Assembly (NCBI GenBank): GCA_037975125.1
Contig: CM075858.1
Location: 70,533,542-70,597,541, forward strand
DNA from: Latrodectus hesperus
Taxonomy: Eukaryota > Arthropoda > Arachnida > Araneae > Theridiidae
Direction: 5' to 3'
Length of the DNA stretch: 64,000 nucleotides
The position numbers were made by a program, and so were the translations under genes. The first letter of the stretch is position 1. Each line of letters begins with the position of its first letter. Below the pieces are notes generated by a model. The model was not told where the DNA came from. It saw only the letters and a program-made list of their open reading frames with translations, and did not search any database. Below, piece by piece: positions 17,080 through 49,152 of the stretch.

Positions 17080-17700
17080 CATGAAAGAGTGGCCAGAAAA
17101 TTATGTAAATTTTAGGATAGCCGCACCATACTGACCTATGCAATCAATGTAAAATGTTAAACTTTTCAGTTTAGGTAGGATAAGATATAATGAGAGAAAT
17201 AAGCAGAGTTGGCAGTATTAGCACCGTTATTGCTGCATGAAAAATGATCATTGAAAAATTATTTTTAATACAAGGATGCTTGTAATTGCAGATATTGCAG
17301 CCATCGTTGATGGAGTCAGTGTCAGCAAACAGATACATTTACAAGTGGTTTGGTGATCGGACTGAGAAATGTATGCTGGTCCTTATTGTAAATCGCAGCT
17401 TACAGACACCAGGACACGTCCACATTGCATCAGCCGTGGAGAAGATGGTTGGAACAAGAAACAGTGGAACCTAAGCAGGATACCGGTGCAGCTACAGTAA
17501 CGTCATCCTTCGTGGATCGATGCGTCCAACGGCAGATTGGATAAGATATAATGAGAGAAATAAGCAGAGTGGGCAGTATTCGCACCGTTATTGCTGCATG
17601 AAAGATGATCATTGAAAAATTATTTTTAATACAAGGATGCTGCCCCGCAAATCTACCGAAACTCTGCAGAATATACATGTCACCCTGCATCTTAAAGTGT
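17080..17700. repeat. unidentified repeat-like block
   Basis: A stretch of clearly higher GC than its surroundings, from about the phrase AACTGGAACACCATGAAAG to the phrase CTCTGCAGAATATACATGTC. It contains two nearly identical 103-bp segments, annotated separately. Short ORFs of 62 (+) and 86 (-) codons occur but match nothing I recognise. Its composition and its position against an (AT)n array resemble a transposon remnant, perhaps Tc1-like, but I cannot name the family. Confidence 0.45.
17178..17641 (+). repeat. 103-bp direct repeats flanking 258 bp
   Basis: Segments 17178-17280 and 17539-17641 both begin GGATAAGATATAATGAGAG and end ATACAAGGATGCT. They differ at three positions. The spacing looks like short terminal direct repeats or a recent local duplication. 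Confidence 0.9.
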
Positions 17701-17739
17701 ATTAAAACTTTTCCCTAATTCGTTATCAAAAATCTTTTT

Positions 17740-28458
<10,719 letters not shown>

Positions 28459-28707
28459 TTACATTGATTCTACTTTACTAATCATGAATGCAAACATCTC
28501 CAAATTAACTGGCATCACTTGATAAGATGTACAAATTTTGTGCTCCTTGCACCACTCGAAACTGTGGATACAATGAGCAACTTTCAAAGAAATGCAGCAT
28601 TTAAAATGGCAATAGAATATGCCATCCTCACGAAGGACAACGACCGTAGTAAACAGTGACACTTGTCGACACGTTGCAGAGCAAATGCTCTTGCTGACTT
28701 GTTTCAA
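28459..28707 (-). CDS. weak cysteine-rich ORF, unrecognised
   Basis: An 82-codon open frame with eight cysteines (KSICSATCRQ, FYCHFKCCISLK, HCIHSFEWCKEHKICTSY). Its residue composition is less biased than the Phe/Ile/Lys translations typical of this window, and the underlying DNA is GC-richer than its neighbours. I recognise no domain. The predicted product has no clear signal peptide, and the cysteine spacing fits no zinc-finger pattern I can name. It could be a decayed transposon fragment, an isolated exon or chance. No splice sites or promoter can be argued from the sequence alone. Confidence 0.15.
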   Translation of the reverse strand: MKQVSKSICSATCRQVSLFTTVVVLREDGIFYCHFKCCISLKVAHCIHSFEWCKEHKICTSYQVMPVNLEMFAFMISKVESM

Positions 28708-31413
28708 TCTTTTTTCACATGCAAGAAAACATACAAGTAATCCACTGCACTTGTTTCTTTATGTTGAGGAATTTATGTTAATGGTTCGGTAATTTTGATT
28801 TCATACAGCCCACAATTTTCTGCATAGCATTTCTAACTAAATATGAACATTTTATCAAATAAAAAGAAATGTTTTGGTACTTTTTGTTGTGTATATGCAA
28901 AAATGCAAGTGCTGTGACATAAATTATCAAAATAATAATAACTTTTAGGAATTTCATAATTTTTAAATTTTGTTATAAAATATTGATTTTACAGCATTTT
29001 TTAAATTTATTTTTAAAATAATTTTAATTTTATCAATGGCAATTTTATGTTATTTATGTTAAATGTGGAAATAGATATGTAAATTCAACATGATTTTATG
29101 ATGAACTAAAGTTTATTCATTAAATTAAATATAAAACTTTTTTATATTATTGAAAATAAAGAAGAGTAAATCATTTTTTAATAAAAATGTTCAAACCTAT
29201 TCTCTAATTAAAAGGATTTATTTTGTAGGAGAATTGTTTTTGTCGATATGATTTGATATTTAAATGTTTCTACATTAACTATCTACTCTTTATAATATAA
29301 AACTTTCAAATGATGCACTTTATAAAAATGCATTCACTAATAAATATGTATAATTACATATTAATTAGAAGAATTATTTATTAATTATATATTAATTAGG
29401 AGAATTGAAATGGTTAAATTGTGATTCTTATTTTAGTTAATACTCACGATTATTCTTAAAGAACTATATGAAGCAATTAATTTCTGGTATCATATTTTGC
29501 GAATACATAAAAATAAAGTTATTTAGTATAGCTTCTAATTATTTAGTTAGATTTTATTAAATAAAAGTTAAATAGATTTTTGTTATATAATTAGGTAAGA
29601 AAGTATATGAAGCTCCTTCTATTACTACTTATTGCATCTTTATTTTTTATTTTTTTATTTTTTATTATTTTTTTAAAAAATCTAGAAAAATATTTCTAAT
29701 GAGAATAAGATGAAACAATAAAAAAACAAAGGGAAATAGTTAGAGTAGCAATGGAAAAAGTAAAGATGGGAATTAGAAACCGGAAAATAGTTATTGTGAA
29801 ACAAAAGGAATAAAATTTTTCTTTCTCAATAAGGGAAGAAAGGACAAGATGAAGGCCATTCAAACACATTTAGATAAAGATTTCAAATAATAAAAAAAAA
29901 TAAAAATAAAATGTTACCGATGCTTTTGACAGAAAAATTAACATCAATTAAAAATTGAAAGAGAATGTTGCAGGTACGAAATTACGAAAACATAAACAGT
30001 ATTTAGTGGTGTTAAATGTCCTAAATTGTATTAATAATGCAGACAGGGTTTATTAGAAGATAAAAATATTGAGACATGAAGTGAGACTTATAGAATTGGA
30101 AATAATTAAAAATAGAACAAAATTGAGAGTTAAATTAATTAAAATACCATGATCTTTACTCAAATTTAGTTGCAATTGAAAATTGCGACTAAAATTGCAA
30201 TTGAAAATTTCTCATTAGTTAATATTTCTTGCAATACGTATATTGATATTTAAGCTGTCAACATTAGAATTAGTTTTCTTAAGAGTTTCGGTTGTGATTT
30301 TTAAAGTTAATTTAATTAATTTTATAACATTTTTTATTAGTTTTATGCTGCTTAATTCATTGTTTTAAAGCAAAAACTAATTTGCATTAAACATACATAA
30401 AATATAATGAAGAAAAACATCACTTATTTTCAGTATTATCCATAAATATCATATCTATCTACAAGCCATCCTGATACTTTCTCTGAATCGTCTGATCAAG
30501 ACTTTGCATGTGTGTGTGTATGTATGTATGCATATGTGTGTATGTATTTATAGCCTTCATATTAGTAGATTTGCAATAACCATTGTCTAGATGTCTGATT
30601 TTTTGCAAATTAATTTTCTGATGTCATGTAATATGCTTGTAAATGAATATCATAAGTTATTATTGATATTCTAAAAATACGTCAGTAAAAATAAAATTTT
30701 GTGATTTTAAAAAATATTATAGTTGGTTACCAGGTCAGAGATTCTGTTTTCATTGGAAATATACAGCCATTAACAAATGTTGTTTAAGTAGTGAAGAAGT
30801 GAGATCAAAAGCAGAAATTTATAAACTGAGCATCCCGTTGCAATAAGTGCATTTTAAAGAAATATTCTTATATGATTTTGTCTGCGGATAAATGTGATGA
30901 ACACGTGTAAAATAGTGAAACTTATGTCAAGATGTGAAATTATTGATAAAAAAATTATGAAAGGTTTGGTCTCATTTCAATGATTTTTTATAATGCTTTT
31001 AATTTGATATACATTATCTTCATGAAATTGATTAATCCTCCTCAAAAATATATATGAGAGGATTTTTCTCCTCTAAAACTTTTTATCTATACATAAATGC
31101 TGGAAGTACAAAAGAATATTTACAGCATCTGATCCTCTTTCCTTTTTGTTCGCAGTAATTTATTTTTTAAAATAAAAATATCTATGCATTCTCGATTTTT
31201 AAAAATATATTACCATTTATGTTTTAACACATACATAATTTAGCCTCAGAGGAAAGGAATTAGAACGCGGATGAAAGAATTCAGGAATTCAATATTGCTA
31301 CGAAAAAGAAATTTAAAGCACCCCATGTCCCATATTAGAATTTTTTTTAAAAAAAAAAGCTTAATAAACAGTACTATTTTACTAAATCACAAGTTTCACC
31401 TAAATTTAAAAGA
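28708..31413. other. AT-rich DNA with minor simple repeats
   Basis: No gene seen. A T-rich run occurs at 29640-29690 and an A-rich run near 29885-29925. The segment between them is purine-rich on the plus strand. A short TG/TATG simple repeat lies at 30508-30550. Confidence 0.45.
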
Positions 31414-31546
31414 AAAACTACAAATGCAGTGCAATACTACAAATTCAGTGTAATACTACAAATGCAGTGTAATACTACAAATGCAGTGTAATACTACAAA
31501 TGCAGTGTAAAACTACAAATTCAGTGCAAAACTACAAATTTAGCAC
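31414..31546 (+). repeat. 19-bp minisatellite, seven copies
   Basis: Seven consecutive 19-base units with consensus AATACTACAAATGCAGTGT start at 31414, 31433, 31452, 31471, 31490, 31509 and 31528. A partial unit follows. Central units are identical and the outer ones diverge (AAAACTACAAATTTAGCAC), which is typical of tandem arrays homogenised in the middle. Confidence 0.95.
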
Positions 31547-31865
31547 AAAACTAGCACACAAATCCTGACTTGTAAAATACATGTTAATTTTGCCTTTAAT
31601 ATAATATCTTACATATTTAATTATCCTGGAATGATTGCTATTAGTATTAGCATTTACGTATATGGAAATAAATTTTCTATCTTCATATATTAAATAAATG
31701 GAATCCGATTCAGATGGCAATAACATAATTTGCAAGTAATATCTACTTGAAAAGCAGTAATCTATTATGGTTTATGCATTTTTGTAACTTGAAACATATT
31801 AATAATCCTTATTAACTTATCTAAAGATTAAATAAAGTTAATTTTCTTTTGATAAATATGGGATA

Positions 31866-31927
31866 AATTCAAGGCATCAATATGTAAAGTTTTATTAATA
31901 AAACTTTGCATATTGATGCCTTGAATT
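31866..31927. repeat. 62-bp spacerless palindrome
   Basis: Arms 31866-31896 and 31897-31927 (31 bases each) are reverse complements with a single mismatch and no spacer. The mismatch would be a G-U pair in RNA. The arms begin AATTCAAGGCATCAATATG. Not part of any recognised element. Confidence 0.93.
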
Positions 31928-32047
31928 GAATATATTGCAAAGAAATAAATTGAAAAGAATTATTTTATTTCATTTTATTATTTTATAGTCAGCTCCTGTA
32001 AAAATTTCAAAATTAATAATCAAAAGGTATCAAAAGTATATCAAAAT

Positions 32048-32204
32048 AATATATTTAAAACGTATTTATGCAATTTTACTCAGTAAATATCTCTAATATG
32101 ATGTATGCGTATTTGGAATGTGGATAGTCATAAATTGAGAATATTAAAAAGCTAGGAAAAATATATACATCCTGTAAATTTCGTCATTTCTTACATTAGT
32201 CAAT
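32048..32204 (+). repeat. 157-bp duplicated segment, copy A
   Basis: Same length and orientation as 34501-34657, with about nine substitutions and no indels. It contains GGAATGTGGATAGTCATAAA and ends ATTTCGTCATTTCTTACATT plus AGTCAAT. Confidence 0.93.
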
Positions 32205-33107
32205 AGCATTATCTGTTTTTTTACATGTTTTAAATAAACTGGGTAACATAAAAAATGTAAAAAAACATAGTCTGAACAAAGTACAAGTATGAAAAATCAA
32301 AGGTTTCTACTAAAAATACATTTAATTATCATTCTATGTCTATTTTTTGCTAAAATATTAAAATATTCAGTCAAGACCTTGTAAAGAAAAACTGGGGAAA
32401 TAGCTTTAGATTATGAATAGCACTGAAATACAAGTAGTAAATGTTTCGGTAAGTAAAAAATTCCAACTGATAAACATTCACTTTCCAAAAATGAACATTA
32501 AAGATGATTTAATTTATTTCAAATGTGCATATAACTTAAATTATGTTTGCACATAATCGTCAGGAAACCTTATAAAAACTAATGTGCAATTTGATTTTCT
32601 TATAGCTAGACTATAAATTAATTTCATGATTCCTTGAAGAAATATTAAAATATTTTTGTCATTAATGATAATGATAAATTATAATGACACCATTAATTTA
32701 GCAGTGCGCTTTGTATAACCCTACAATTTTTTTAAATCCTAATATTTGTCAAACAAAGTTACGATTCACATTCTAATGAAGTGGAAAAAATGCGTATTCT
32801 TTGTGACGTCATGCATTTTGTGAATTTTTTATTATATTACCAGACACGTGGGTCGCAAGAACTAGAGTTGACTTAAAATATTTATGCGCAGTACAAGAAA
32901 CAAAATGAAACTTGAAAAATGATAAAAATTATTTTTCGAAAGATTCTTTTAGATTTTTTCTAGAGTATGGAAATATCATATTTTTGTCAAAGTGATTTCT
33001 TTATTAAGTAGATTTTATGTTACCTTCAAATACTTGTAAGTTGCATAGAAAGAACATTTCAGATTTTCATGTTTTGAAATTTTATATTTCTTGAAATATT
33101 TTTCTAT
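32205..33107. other. AT-rich DNA, no feature seen
   Basis: No ORF or repeat that I can support. Confidence 0.5.
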
Positions 33108-33760
33108 TTGTATAGTATACACCAGCAAAGTCCCCTGTACCTAACCCAAGAAGGGTTCTACCAGTTTAGATGGGACTTGCTGGAAAGAAGAAAAGAAAGT
33201 GGCACCGCCGGAGGCCCCGCCGCTGTGACAGAGCCAAGCTCCAAAACGCAACAACTTCACACGCTAGTGGAGGGTACCCGCCAGCTGTCTCTAGCTGTCC
33301 CCATTGGACTAGTTTATTGTGTGAGCAAAATAAATATAAAAAATTACTAGACAGCACAAGTACAAGGTGAGTAGTTGTGGGTGAGTTTACCCTATTGGTA
33401 AGAACAAGCTGGGACAAAGACAAAATTTACAGACAATCATTAAAACAAAACAAACTGAACAATTAAAAGGTACATGACAGAGTATGGGTGCAAACAAATG
33501 GGAATAGCAAGGAGGGTAATATTTACAGAAATTCAACAAAAGGATTACAAAATTATTTAAATAGCTTAAGCACAAAGAGGCAAGGGATTTAGGGAATTAT
33601 CCACTGGGAGAATCTAGTAAATAACATCAATACAAATTTTACAAATTCTAGTAGTTTGTTGTTAAAAGGTACTTTAGTTATTGGCACTAGAGAAGGGTCA
33701 GGTATCAAAGCATCACTAGCAATGGAGAAGATAGGTATCAATTGTAGTCTAAATAGAAAA
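33108..33760 (-). mobile_element. LINE 3' end fragment (5'-truncated copy)
   Basis: The GC-rich block shares order and phrases with 49164-49500. TACACCAGC is followed by CCCCTGTACCTAACCCAAG, GGGTTCTACCAGTTTAGATG, a GGCTCC-type block, CGCAACARCT and TGTCCCCA. Farther in, ATTTAAATAGCTTAAGC matches ATTTAATTTAGCTTAAGC. At 49164 this block is the 3' terminus of a minus-strand LINE, so this copy is best read as a 5'-truncated LINE insertion in the same orientation. Its inner boundary near 33760 is approximate. Short ORFs here are not coding. Confidence 0.72.
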
Positions 33761-33836
33761 TAAATTAATTAATAATGCTCCTTAGAGCATTAGGAAGTGG
33801 AGGTATGTCTGCAATTTTACAAATTTCTTTTCATAA

Positions 33837-33876
33837 ATAAATCTATATATTTTACAATAAATCTATATATTTTACA
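33837..33876. repeat. 20-bp tandem duplication
   Basis: ATAAATCTATATATTTTACA occurs twice back to back. Confidence 0.85.
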
Positions 33877-34500
33877 CAAATTACTTGGTTATGCAGTATC
33901 AAAAACTGTAAAAGAAAAAGTATCATACATAAGAAAAAAATCTTAATTTATAATATTTTTCCTTAATAAGAAATTCGGAAAAGAAAAATTGGATTTAATT
34001 GTATAATCAGTATGCGTAACATTAACTCAGAATGACTTATTTTACTTAAAACACTTTAATTAAAAAATTCGTTAAAGTGGATTTTATTTTTAAGTTTGAT
34101 ATGCAATATATTTATACACCATAAAAAAAATTTTTAAAATAGAAATAATTTTTATTGTATTTAAAATAGAAATCATAACCCAAATACAAAAAGTTTCTTT
34201 GTATAATTTATGTTTCTATTTTGCAATAAGCTGCATTGTTACCAAAAATTAAATTCTCATTTAAGCGTTTTCCTAATAGGATCTTATAAATTTTGTTTTT
34301 TATTTGTGTTTTAAGTATTTAAAACGTATTATACTATTATTTAAAACATTTAATAAATAAATATTTATAAGATTAAAATCATATATTTAATTTTATACAT
34401 AAATTATAAATTTTGTTATATATTTATAATTTAATTTTATATTTATAAGATAAAAATTACAATAGTTATATATACACCAGAATAATTTTGAAGTATAAAT
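33877..34500. other. AT-rich DNA, no feature seen
   Basis: No gene or repeat that I can support. Confidence 0.5.
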
Positions 34501-34657
34501 AATACATTTAAAACGTATTTATGTAATTTTATTTAGTAAATATCTCCAATTTGATATATGAGTATTTGGAATGTGGATAGTCATAAATTGAGAATATTAA
34601 AAAGTTAGGAAAAATATATACATCCTGTAAATTTCGTCATTTCTTACATTAGTCAAT
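34501..34657 (+). repeat. 157-bp duplicated segment, copy B
   Basis: Partner of 32048-32204, 2.45 kb apart. The LINE 3' fragment lies between the two copies. Confidence 0.93.
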
Positions 34658-35060
34658 TTTCTTTTAATTTCCTTCACAATAAATCTGCAGATGTAGTAAA
34701 CGATAGAGGTTGCATAAACATGTACCTGAAAATTATTTACACTTAACAATTTAAATTTGTAATCTGTAAAGTAAAAATTTGATATACCATAGTAAATTAT
34801 TGCTAAAATTCTTGAAATCAAATATCAGTATATATGAATTATATTTGAAATGCTACAAAGCCTGCATACATATAAATATATACATGCACTGAATCAATAA
34901 AATTTAATTTCAAAAAATATATATTTTTGGCAATCTGTCCAGCGCAAAACCAGCAAAAGAGAGATGTGGCAATATATATAAGATAAAATACAATCTGAAG
35001 AAATATAAGATTAATAAAAAAAATAAAATATCACTAAAAATAATAAAATAAAACTTTATG

Positions 35061-35273
35061 AAGAATAGGAAAAAGGTATAGGGACCACGTCGTCGATTGT
35101 GGAAAGATGGTCGACTATGCCTATAAAACACTCTGCATACAAAATAGCCATATGTGCAAAAATCTTCACTTAATTTCCTTGCAAATAATAATATCATCAT
35201 ATTATTGATTATTGCATAGCTGCCCATCTCCCTTCTGACAAAGTTATGGTCCCTATGCATTTTTCCTATTCTT
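35061..35273. repeat. 27-bp inverted repeat around 159-bp spacer
   Basis: Arms 35061-35087 and 35247-35273 match at 25 of 27 positions when one is reverse-complemented (AAGAATAGGAAAAA and CATAGGGACCA). The spacer holds GTCGTCGATTGTGGAAAG and is less AT-biased than the flanks. It may be a MITE-like element, but no target-site duplication is clear. The minus-strand open frame of 135 codons across it (34910-35317) is not convincing as a gene. Confidence 0.75.
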
Positions 35274-35443
35274 TGTAATATTATTCTTGCCAGTGGTTTT
35301 TCAAATTTTGGCATCATTTGTTTATACTAACGAAGTATAAAATTTGTAACACAGTACAATTTAAGGTGATTTAATAAAGTACACTAGTATTAGTGTTTAA
35401 CAAATTAAAATGCAAATGTTATCTTTAGTTTTCAAAGGAGCAC

Positions 35444-44413
<8,970 letters not shown>

Positions 44414-44484
<71 letters not shown>
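44414..44484. repeat. (AT)n microsatellite
   Basis: About 71 bp of AT. Confidence 0.96.
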
Positions 44485-44487
<3 letters not shown>

Positions 44488-44923
44488 TATAAACTTACGA
44501 TATTTTGTGATTGAATATCAGGAGTCGATTATCATGCAATTATAATTGTTCGGATAAAATAATCAATCAAAAACTAATTGAATTAACATAATCTAAATAA
44601 ATAAATAAAAAGAATTTTAATCATTACAATTTGAAAACAGACATCATACAGTTTAAAATATAATTTGGTAAAATATGAACAATTTGGATAAAAATATCTT
44701 ACAGAATTCGTAATAATTTATTTGATGGTAATATAATTAAGCAGTTTTAACTATTTAAAAAACACATTCTCTTATTTTGTCAATAATGAATTTTTACTAT
44801 ATCTTGGATTCATCAAATAAAAGTATTTTGGTATAAATTTACTCTTTCAGAATTTAAATATATTTATTTTATTGAGATACAAACAAAGAACGCTATTTAA
44901 AAATAAAGCAGCCAAAATAAAAC

Positions 44924-44934
<11 letters not shown>
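44485..44934. other. AT-rich DNA, no feature seen
   Basis: No gene or repeat that I can support. Confidence 0.5.
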
Positions 44935-44998
<64 letters not shown>

Positions 44999-45055
44999 AA
45001 AAATAATAATAAAATAAAAAAAATAATAATAAAATAAAAAAAAATAAAAATAAAC
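44935..45055. repeat. (AT)n plus A-rich tandem array
   Basis: AT dinucleotides to 44992, followed by tandem A-rich units of the form AATAATAATAAAATAAAAAA. Confidence 0.92.
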
Positions 45056-45099
45056 GGAAACTAAGTAACATCATTTCCGACATGAGTGTCGTAAGAAAA

Positions 45100-45425
45100 C
45101 GTAATTATATCTATTTTATTCTCAGCAAAAGAAGTTGAAAATTCCTCTGAAAAATCTAAATTTCATCATAATTGAAGGTGCAGATATAATCACCATAGCA
45201 ACCATACTATTTGAAGTATTTTCCAGCAAGAATAGAAATTTAGTTTCCCCAATTTTGTGACTAAGCAAATCATTTGAAAAATGTTTAGATTTGATTAAAA
45301 AAACTGAATATCATATAAAAATGTTTTTTATTCGTCGCAAAATATCTCAAATTTATTCATGGATTATCATTCATTTATTTTAAATTTTATGTGCTAAAAA
45401 CAAATGCAATTTTTGTCTTATTACA
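45100..45425 (+). repeat. dispersed repeat, copy B
   Basis: Divergent partner of 15453-15790 in the same orientation, with CACCATAGCAACCATACT, AAGTATTTTCC and TTAGATTTGATTAAAA as clear landmarks. Confidence 0.6.
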
Positions 45426-45629
45426 AGTTTTAAGAGCTTCAATTGTACCATTAGAATTCTAGAAAATATAATTTTAACAATAATTAAAGTACTTCTGTTT
45501 CAAAGATTAATTTCTTTGAAGTATTTTTACGTGAAAACAATATTAAATTTTTTTAAAAATGTGTTTTATATTATTATTCGCTTTATTATATTTACTTATA
45601 TTTTTAAACAAATAAATATTTGAAGTCAA

Positions 45630-45850
45630 ACAATACATATATTACTTATATATATAATATTAATATTATAATATTATGTTTATAGTTTGCCCATAATATA
45701 TTATAGTTATTATAATCATAAGATATTATATATAATATCATGATAATAAATCAATATATGATTCATATATATGAGTTATAGTCATATAATAATATTACTA
45801 TATATATATATAATATATATATATATATATTATTATACATATTACTAGAT
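45630..45850. repeat. AT-rich palindromic tract
   Basis: Dense TATA, AATATT and ATTATAAT motifs with many overlapping short inverted repeats and interrupted AT runs. It has the composition of a degraded AT microsatellite. Confidence 0.6.
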
Positions 45851-46671
45851 ATACATTGCCAAAACTTTTTCTGGCAATTAGTATATCACTCTGAGTCTTA
45901 TAGCACACAAGGAAGGATACGTATTTTTCATTTATATATTTACAACAATAATTTGCACATTTAAAGAAATTTAAAATTTGGAACACAGTACGCACATAAT
46001 GTGGGTTAAGAGGGCAAAAGTCTATTAAAAGACCAAATAGAATTTGTTTGGACTACCCAACTTCAAATATCAAATACACATTCATACGTTCTGTAAAACA
46101 CATATGGATATTATAATACATTTATGACGGAATTTTCTCATATGGCTGCGTCGTATGCTTATGCTTTTAAGGGATAAGAAAGGAAATGGAAAACTTTCTC
46201 ACCTGTAGGATATGAATAAGCATTATTTTAAACTCTAAAAATACAGTATGAATGTTTATTTGATTTTCTGTACGAATATTTGTAATTCAATTCCCAGACT
46301 TCAATCTTGAATTTATTCAACAAACAGATGATTCATATGCTAGAACTGGTGTGGTCTTTACCTAAATCATTAACGAATATGAAAAACACACAGTTTTTTT
46401 CAATTGTGAAACGTTTGTGCTGTGACAGAAAATGCTAAGTAGCAAGCAAAAAACAATCACTTGTATAATGTTTGCTGTTAAAGTTATACTTTTATTTGGA
46501 GGAAAAAATTTTTACATTTCAAATTGACTGCAACCCTTTAATATGGCTAAAAAGGAACTTTAATCCGAATCAATAAGTAAAGAGATGAATATTGACTTGA
46601 TTTTGAAACTACCTATTTTTCTAGGAAAAAACAAAACTCTGATAGCTTAAGTTCCTATACATATAAATTAA

Positions 46672-46790
<119 letters not shown>

Positions 46791-46799
46791 TGTATGCAC

Positions 46800-47980
46800 G
46801 CACAGCTTGAGATTAGAGCATCGTTTTCCTTATTGGAATGCAATGAATTCGAAACCTATCTTAACCGTAGAACCATCACGTTCACTAATGATTGCTAAGA
46901 CACATTGCATAGACAGTCGTGGAATTGTCCTCCAGTGAAATGTTGCCTGTTGGGTTATCAAATCAAATAAAAAGGGAATTTTCTACTTGGTACCTTCCAT
47001 TAACTTACGAAAACGCCAAGTTAGCTGCTTCCTCTGGAAGAGCCCAACTTTAAAATAGAAACAGGAAAAAAATGTTTGTGCAACAGCATCAAACTAGCAA
47101 AAGTAAATATAATGGAATATTACTATTTTATGAAATCACGTGTGTACTCTTATTATTGTAATAATGGTTTTATCACTAGAATAAGATTACATAGATTTTT
47201 CATTATTACAGTTAATAATTGAGTTTGAATTTTCTGCGATCTAATTTTCTTTTTGTTATCATTATTCACGATAAAACATTTAATAAAAAATAACTATATA
47301 TATTTGAACTAATCAAGCCTAGAACTGAAAGTTGATTTAAATTTCATAAAACACCGATCTTTTTCCTTCAGATACGATTCTGTTGACCATGTGAGTAAAC
47401 TGGTGAGAAAAAGTTAAAACAATCAATGAGTTGAGGTTCTAGGTGCTCGCAAACAAATATCCCAAAAATATCGAAACAATATTCAATTAGTAATAATTAT
47501 GTAAAATGTGTAACCATGAATAAATTGAAAAAGTTAAATTTTTACCCATGAAATTTACTCATAGAGTTTACTTTTATAAAACAAATTAAACTGTAAAAAA
47601 TAACATAGTCATAATGAAAGTTGTAATAGAAATGAAAACCTAAATCACAAGGTAAGTAAATTATCCAACCATTCTATATAAACTTTTTCATTTATTGTTT
47701 GAATATTATTAAAATTTAAAATATTTTAAATACATAAATTGTGTTTCCTTTAAAATTTTAACAAATTATTTTAAATTACAAAAAACAATAATGCATTTTA
47801 CGTTCGATTTTTCACGAGCAAATTCTAATAAATACAAAAATGCAGTCAAAAAGCTTTTGAAGTTATTAATACGTGAATAAATAAAAATATTGTTGATTTC
47901 CAGCTGAAAAAAATAATTGGAAGTACGTTTTATTTAACCACACCAAAGCTAAGTGGCACTGGTCGATCTATAAATCAACT
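46800..47980. other. no gene seen
   Basis: The part 46800-47060 is of more mixed composition but contains no legible coding sequence. The remainder is AT-rich. It could include the unreadable 5' part of the Helitron that follows. Confidence 0.4.
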
Positions 47981-48007
47981 AAAAAGGAGAAAAGAAGAAC
48001 AAGCTTC

Positions 48008-48190
48008 AGAAACAAGTGAGCAGAGGAAAACTAGGCAAGAAAGAGATCGAGATCACACTGCTCTTGCTCGATGATTAGAAACAAGTGAACAGAGTCAAGC
48101 AAGGCGCAAGAAAAAGATCGAGTTCACACTGCTCTTGCTCAATCATTAGAAGCGAGTGAACAGAGGCAAGCAAGGCAGAAAAGGAATTGA
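48008..48190 (+). repeat. about 70-bp coding tandem repeat in Helitron ORF
   Basis: Two and a half units begin at 48008, 48077 and 48148 and share AGAAACAAGTGAACAGAG, then AGATCGAG and CACACTGCTCTTGCTC. Unit lengths of 69 and 71 are consistent with an ancestral 69- or 72-base (23-24 residue) coding repeat plus frameshifts. Confidence 0.8.
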
Positions 48191-49152
48191 TTTTGCAGGA
48201 CACAAACAAGACGAATGATACATACTGATTTGAATTTATGTGGTTTCAATTAAATTCCTTTTATAATTATAGTCTTCCCCCAGTGTAATTATTTGAAAAA
48301 TAGATAAAAAGTGTACATATTATGGTGTTCAAAAATTTAAAAATTAAACATTAAAAATGTGTTGTGCAGGTGGAAAAGTAAAGTTACCAGATTTGCGTTC
48401 GCCACCTGAGACATTTTTAACATTAGCATCAGGTGAAACAAGTGAATCAATTTTTTTTTTTGAAAAATGTATATAACTGCAACTCATGCTTCTAAATTAC
48501 ATATTTTGGAGCAATGAATAGCGTTAACGCAAATTATATGCCAACATTTCAAGTAAAAGGGTAAATTTATCACCATGCAGAATCCCTACTAAACTTGCCA
48601 AAAGCTAATCACAAATATCTTTAGATATATTTTATTGGAAATATTGACGAACAAATCAACAGACGGTGTCAAGAGAATATGATTATTAAAATGGAGACTG
48701 TCACTGAATTACAAAATTTGTTTGAACAACATAATGAATTAATTGTATTATTTAAAACCGCCATTTAACTAGTACCATATGACGATTACAAAGCTTATAA
48801 AGGCAGATAAAACACCAATTGTTAAACATCGAAGACAATTTAATGCACCAACGAAGTGGCAAACGCCATATTTGGTGAATAATTTAATTTCCTTGATATT
48901 ATTCTTCATATTAGAAATGGTGACGTCCAGCAAGTATCAGAAACGCATCATTCATATGATGCATTACAATATCTCATTCTATTTTGGCAAGGAGAACACG
49001 AATATCATCGTAACATTAATATGAGAAATTCTACAACTAATATGGCATTAACAAAAAGGTCAGTGCTATGAATTATTATGCAAATAGAACGATGATTCGT
49101 AAGAATACTGATAATCATTTATTGAAACGTAGACAATTATTATATTATTATA

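Noticed and set aside
34910..35317. 135-codon minus-strand open frame
   Set aside because: Translation is dominated by Phe, Leu and Ile from A-rich template, and it crosses an inverted repeat. There is no recognisable domain.
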